Part shown: one piece after another, positions 58,931 to 64,000 of the stretch
Position numbering within the stretch: position 1 is the first letter of the stretch
Layout of the letters: each line of letters starts with the position of its first letter
Source of the DNA: Istiophorus platypterus
Taxonomy: Eukaryota; Chordata; Actinopteri; Istiophoriformes; Istiophoridae
Assembly (NCBI GenBank): GCA_016859345.1
Contig: CM029121.1
Span: 12,341,411-12,405,410 of the forward strand
Length of the DNA stretch: 64,000 nt
Direction: 5' to 3'
Made by a program: the position numbers and the translations under genes
Notes under the pieces: model-generated
Seen by the model: the letters and a program-made list of their open reading frames with translations, nothing else
What the model was told of the DNA's origin: nothing
Database searches by the model: none

Positions 58931-61900
58931 GTGAGCCTTTACTTGTACGGTAAAGCTTTATTTTAAGTCCAAGCATAGTAAAGAAGACCATAGTCACAGC
59001 AGAAATCATTTGTTTCCCAAACCTCAAGGTAAGGCAAGACCACAAGCCATGTGCTATAGTCTGGTGTGGATCTTTGATCCAAAGCCTATAAATTAAATGG
59101 TTACACATTCTTGCCTTGCGGAAACTTTCTCTCCTTCATTCTGCGTTGCCTCCTGCGGCGGTCACTCACAATGCAAGCTTTTGACAGCAAATGAATCAGC
59201 AGTTACATGCACTGACAGCTCTGACCAGACCCACTGCCTGGAGAGGCCTGGGAAGTGCTGTCCTCGGGCCCCTATTCACCGCAGTCAGCAGTCACCCAAT
59301 AATGGAGGGGTCAGTGAGCGATGGAGAAAGATAATGGGGAGATCTATTCATCAGCTCGTGGTATTCAAGCGAGCACATTCTCAATAGAGTGCTGACATTC
59401 TCCTCACATATTAGAGGCTTTTGAATCCAAACCACCACTTAAAACACTGATTCAAATCTGAGTGTGTTTGAAAGTGATATCGTGGTGTTGTTAGCAGTAG
59501 GAGGTCCTTGCACCTACATTTAATGCTGAGTCTACGGTAGGACAGTGCTAGTATGGCCTGTAAATAGTTTTAGTCAGAGCTTTGAAAACTTGATTCCCCT
59601 TTGATCGTTTTGATTGACGCCTTTTTCTAATTTTTTCAGTGGGGTACTAAAGAAGTTAATCATGACCATACAGCTACGGCAATGCACGCTTTCAGCAGTG
59701 ATGTATTAGTCTGTTGTGTGGTTACAATTTAAAGTTTTCCAATGACTGATGCAGTATTTTTGTCTTTTTGCAGGAGAAAGACCACTGCTGTATTTGGTAG
59801 GTGTACCTCGCTCTGCTTTGCATGTTGTCTGTGTAACCTGTCGGCGTAGCCAAATACACCAGGGCTTCACTGTCAAGTTTGTCAGGACAAGTTTTGCATA
59901 TCAGGAATGTAGTGAATAAAAACAGATAAGATGCACTCGTGCTCACTTTTTTTTTTTTTTTTGTCCCCGTGATTAATTTCCATTTTGCATGTTAAGCCAT
60001 GCTGGTGCTTCATCATTTCACTAACACAAGAACCCTTTAGCATGATGAGTTCCTCTGCTCTCTGAGCTCGCTGGCCGCTCCTGAGCAAGCGAAGATGACT
60101 GGACCTTCGGTTTAAGGAGCACCATTGTGCGCTCCTTGTCATTCACGTCTTTGTTAATGGCGCACAAGCTTAATGGGTTAAGTTTTGAGAGTCCCATGGT
60201 TATGTATGGGCTAGACAAACTCTCATTAAGGCTGTTCTCTCTTACTGCCACCCACACCCCTCCTAATGGGCTGCAGGGCTCTTCCCTTCACTGGATAATT
60301 AGGCAGCTATTGTCCCAGTAATTATAACCTGGCACTGTGCCTCTTACAGTGACCGGGGCCTTGTGAGCCATTGGTTGGGACAGTTTTGTTTTGGAACATC
60401 ATTATTTCTCTTGTTGTGCGGGAACAAAGCAACCATTTTTACAAGTGCTCTCAGAGGCAGAGAGGCTGACACAGAGAGAGCTTTTTGGACGCTCACAAAG
60501 CAACAGGATGTTATTGTGAGGATGCTGTGGAATGAACTGTAAGGAGGCACTGACCTGGTTTAGAGGAGTGCCTCCTTTACTGTCCTATCAACCCATGTAC
60601 TCCATGAGGTGCCCAGGTGCTGCTGCTCACTATTATCTGTTTACTGTTGATTCAGCCCTGTCGGCCTATACATTGATCTGTAGGGGTGTTGTATCAGTTT
60701 ACCGGGAAGGACACAGCCTCTGCCAGTGAGCAAATAGAACAGTCGGCGCTTTCACAGTTCAAACAAAAGTGTCCTGGAGAAAAAGGTACCAGGTTACTGC
60801 TGTTCAGTCGTAGACTTAACTTCATCCCTCTGAGTGCACAGGTTGGCTCCTGTAACCGTGTGGCACACATGGGCTCTCAAGCCTGTCTCCTGTACTGCTT
60901 GTTCAACTTTGCAGGCACAGCAGCAAAAATGCAGCAACTGTATGAGGGGATGTTGTGTGGTACGGAAGGAAGAAGGACTGAATATTCAGTCCAAAAAAGC
61001 AGAAAATAGTGAAGAGAATAGAGAATAGAATAGTGGACAGAGACCAGCGAGAACCAGCGTTGTTCCTCTTGCTTGTACTTCTGTTCCAGTGTATTGTATT
61101 GTCATTGTTAACAGGGGCATTAGCTGTGAGCCACACTTCCTTATGATCTGATCATGTCCTGATAACCTTTATCAGCCAGAAAGTGCGTTGATCTATCCTG
61201 ACTGGATGAGGGTGTGTTGACAACACAACAGTGGTGAAATTGATTTTATCACAGACTTATCCAGATTTAGTCTTGTTTTCTCTCATTTTTCTCTTCTTTT
61301 TCTATGTACCTTCGAACTCCAAACTCTTCTTTTAGATGTGAAACTGCAGTGTGAGGACTTGAGTCTCTGACCAGCTGATGATCAGTGTCAGCATGCTGAA
61401 AGTGAAGCTTACCTTTGGCAAAACAAGCCTGTCTGGTTGCTGTGCACCTTATTTTTTGCTGACTGCAGCCAAGCTAAACAACTACAAGTCCTCTTGTTAG
61501 CATTGGCAAAGTTTGGATTGTGATCATTTGCGATCAGGTTTCACTAGGTTTCAAGTCTTTTAAGTCACACAACAAATGAAAACATTCATGTTTTCTAGAT
61601 TTTATACTGCATTCATAACATTATTGAATAAAACTCATTAGGGTCTTTGATTTGTAATTTGAACATGTGAGTTTTCACTTTTTCTTTCAGCTGTAATCCC
61701 TGAGTTAAAACAGAAGGGATAGCTCTAAACACTTGGCTGTTTGAGCTTTGCCTGAGGCTTAAAGGCAGGCCTGTGTTTATCCAGCCACAGCCATGCCTTG
61801 GTTACTGACTATGAAAAGGAGACTGAAAGGATTAAAACTGGCACATACTGACGGCATGCCTCCTTCAGCACAAATAGGGTGATCCATTAATTGGCAGCTG

Positions 61901-62214
61901 TCCCCCCATAAGCCAGACTTATAAGTTTCGCTACTCGTGTTAATCGCCAAATTTGCTGCACAGTGCAGATGGTATTTCAGCCACGTAAAATGACAAAAGG
62001 AATTCTGTTATTTCCTGTGGCTTAAACTAAGTCTTCTCCTTCTGTGCTATAATATATTCACAATGGAATAATATTGGTTCTTTTAATACTGGACCTGAGA
62101 TGTCCAGTAACGTTGGTTTTAAAATGTCAAGCATTACCACTAGTTTTAATGGTGCTGTCTTTGACAGCCTAATGAAGAAGCTTGCCTGTCTGTCTCTGTT
62201 CCCTCAGGCTTCAG
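58931..62214 (+). other. First coding-region intron of the rightward gene
   Basis: 3.3 kb between the 216-codon exon and the RRRSSV exon. No exon with matching phase and convincing splice sites was recognised inside it, though a small one could have been missed. Confidence 0.5.
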
Positions 62215-62311
62215 GAAAGGAGACGGAGCTCTGTGGTGGTCAGCTTGCCAGGACTGGATGTTTCACCGGGAGACCTTTTTGTATCCAATGGAGCAGCTGG
62301 CATATTAAGTG
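62215..62311 (+). CDS. Second coding exon of the unrecognised rightward gene
   Basis: The acceptor GGCTTCAG ends at 62214 and the donor is G|GTATAA at 62312. The exon enters in phase 0 and leaves in phase 1, matching both neighbours. It encodes ERRRSSVVVSLPGLDVSPGD followed by LFVSNGAAGILS. RRRSSV is a good basophilic (PKA/PKC-type) phosphorylation consensus. The alternative acceptor seven bases upstream (CCTCAG) would shift the frame and lose this sequence. A (TA)22 microsatellite starts 18 nt past the donor. Confidence 0.62.
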
Positions 62312-62327
62312 GTATAAACCTCTCTTG

Positions 62328-62329
<2 letters not shown>

Positions 62330-62373
<44 letters not shown>
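62330..62373. repeat. (TA)n microsatellite
   Basis: 22 TA units beginning 18 nt after the donor of the second coding exon of the rightward gene. Confidence 0.97.
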
Positions 62374-62375
<2 letters not shown>

Positions 62376-63112
62376 ATAGCCCTTAAAAGCAAAATTAGCT
62401 AAATGTTTGGCTTTGACCCATCCTTGCGTGTTGTTATGGCAATCCAAGTGATATGTGCATATCGTAGTGCTAACATTTAAACCTGTTGTAAGCCTGTAGT
62501 TGCTTCCAGTTTCCTCACAGAAATCAGGCAGCAGTTTAAATACTATTCTGTAATTACCTTTTATACTTGACAACTTTTAAAGCGTTTTTCTGGACAAACC
62601 TAAATTCTGCATGTTCATAATCCAGCATACAGTATATCTCGAATGAATATTTAGTTATTCACATCAAACAATTCTTCAACAACCCTGATTATTTTCAGAA
62701 AGATAATGTGCAATACATCCATATTGGAATCTGATTTGAGACTTTGAGAAGCAGATAAATGGAATTGGAGTGAAAAAAAAATAAACAAATAACAGTTTCT
62801 AGCCTGAGATTGAAAAGTTTAAGCAGCATATAGTTATGAATGTGTCTAAAAGCTTCAAAGGATTCACATTATCAGTGTGTCTGTTTGTGGTGCAAAACCA
62901 AAAATCAGGTCCAAAAGGCAAAAGGGCAACACAATCACTTATTTGTCAGACAGAATTGCTGTCACCTTCTGTATGTTTTTTCCTTGATTCCAGCCTAGTT
63001 TTTATCCAAACACACTGTTTAGCTTGTTTGAATCTGATCCCAACTGTTGGAAAACACACAAATGCCCCTGGACCTTTGGGAATAATCAGCATTTTATGTT
63101 TGGTTTTCACAG

Positions 63113-63153
63113 ATACTAAGAAGTCAAAGTGGCCTTTTTCAAGGCGCAGTACG
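63113..63153 (+). CDS. Third coding exon (41 nt) of the unrecognised rightward gene
   Basis: The acceptor is TTTTCACAG and the donor ACG|GTAGGT. It completes the phase-1 codon of the previous exon and returns to phase 0, encoding DTKKSKWPFSRRST, a basic stretch with further candidate phosphosites. The exon is small, and support is frame continuity plus good splice signals only. Confidence 0.52.
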
Positions 63154-63528
63154 GTAGGTGTTTCGATTGTCTGTCAATAACTGTTGTGTGGTCACCAGTG
63201 TTATGCTTTTTGTTTGTACTGATGTACTTTGTTTTAGCAGTGAGCAGTTGGTTTGGACATTGTTCTCTGACCCACTTCTCCAAGCAGATTACTGTGGTTC
63301 CTCTTATCCCTTTTGGGCCACACAGACTTTGTAAAGGGTCAACACTTTAAATTCAGAACTTGAGCCAAATGTGTTAGTTTGTTTTTTTGAGAGTGCCTGA
63401 GTGTTTTATGGACAGATAATAACCATAACAAAATAACAAATCAGCACACACATCCTTTACCGTTTACCTGAAAATCTGTCTACAAAATAATACTAATGTC
63501 ACTGTGTTTCTTTTCCTTCACCTTTCAG

Positions 63529-63630
63529 ACTAAAGGGAAGTCACAGACAGTCACAGTGTCGGATATTGAAAAATATCTCTCAACAGCAAAGATTCAAGAC
63601 TGGAGGAATTCTGAAATTCAGAAGTATAAG
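63529..63630 (+). CDS. Fourth coding exon of the unrecognised rightward gene
   Basis: The acceptor CTTCACCTTTCAG is strong and the donor is AAG|GTGATA. It contains 34 codons in phase 0 throughout: TKGKSQTVTVSDIEKYLSTA then KIQDWRNSEIQKYK, a predicted amphipathic helix. The frame reads through into the intron and stops at 63686, so splicing at 63630 is inferred. The gene continues past the window edge. Confidence 0.6.
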
Positions 63631-63957
63631 GTGATAAATAATTACTATCAGCAGCAAAAGCCCTTACTAATCTATGCTTTTTCTTAGGTAAATCATTGTA
63701 TAGTTTCTGTCTGCACAGTGACGCTTAATCCAAGTAAAGTCAGAGTTTGGACAACTAAGGGATACAGATTTCCAATACAAATAGATCTTGGTGTTTAACA
63801 AGTGATGTAGAAATAACAGGACAGCAGTTAGAGGGAAGCTCCTGCAACGTTTAAACAACACATGTTGTGCAAGAACCGGAATTTCTAGGCAGTAACCAGT
63901 CAGGTCGACCCTGAATGTGCATATAAATAAACACTGTGATATGCTTGTGTTTAACAG

Positions 63958-64000
63958 GGTGGCGGTAGGAAATTTGCAGTGACAGAATATATAGTTAGTA
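63958..64000 (+). CDS. Possible fifth coding exon start (cut by the window edge)
   Basis: After TGTGTTTAACAG, an open phase-0 frame reads GGGRKFAVTEYIVS to the window end. The pyrimidine tract is weak and only 43 nt are visible, so this is tentative. Confidence 0.25.

Overview
This is vertebrate nuclear DNA, almost certainly from a percomorph (spiny-rayed) teleost. It shows long genes with small exons and GT-AG introns, abundant (AC)n microsatellites, two Tc1/mariner transposon copies with terminal inverted repeats, and several degenerate dispersed repeats of kinds I recall as ubiquitous in percomorph genomes. There are no operons, prokaryotic genes or CRISPR arrays.

The window is dominated by one gene on the minus strand: itpr2, encoding inositol 1,4,5-trisphosphate receptor type 2. 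I traced 55 consecutive coding exons from the ATG at 53898 down to 7057. Every exon junction keeps frame, and the total is 7,830 coding bases (2,610 codons). The last part of the protein (about 80 residues, from the EKNLDWFPRM-type segment through the C-terminal coiled coil) and the stop codon were not found. They presumably lie beyond the left edge, so the gene is cut by the window. Isoform 2 is favoured over 1 and 3 by many diagnostic stretches (for example AGDLANPPKKFR, FELDATTLQRADCLVPR, FCRGNPQNQVLLHKHLNLFL). The IP3-contact residues, the GGGVGD pore filter, the S6 helix and the C2H2-like zinc finger are intact.

Layout: 1-7056 is the unfinished 3' intron and contains a dead Tc1 copy. 7057-18633 holds exons 55-38 (channel domain, RIH-associated domain and coupling region). 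18634-28237 is the largest complete intron (9.6 kb), full of simple repeats including an uninterrupted 179-bp (AC)n. 28238-48871 holds exons 37-2 with compact introns, a second larger Tc1 copy in intron 16 and several dispersed repeats. 48872-53806 is intron 1. 53807-53898 is coding exon 1. Upstream lies a GC-rich leader or promoter with GGC/CTG trinucleotide runs.

A second gene runs in the opposite (plus) direction from a CpG-rich island at about 57.3-57.7 kb and leaves through the right edge. Its first coding exon (ATG at 58283, 216 codons) and three following exons keep frame (292 codons in the window). I do not recognise the family. It is Ser/Pro/Arg-rich at the N-terminus with a conserved-looking RRRSSVVVSLPGLDV segment. 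The two genes are arranged head to head, about 3.4 kb apart, with a CTCF-like motif between them.

No undescribed multi-gene system was found. The more unusual items are a probable GC-AG intron in itpr2, UG-repeat microsatellites abutting splice sites of functionally critical exons, recurrent E-box/D-box islands inside introns, and the unidentified divergent neighbour gene.
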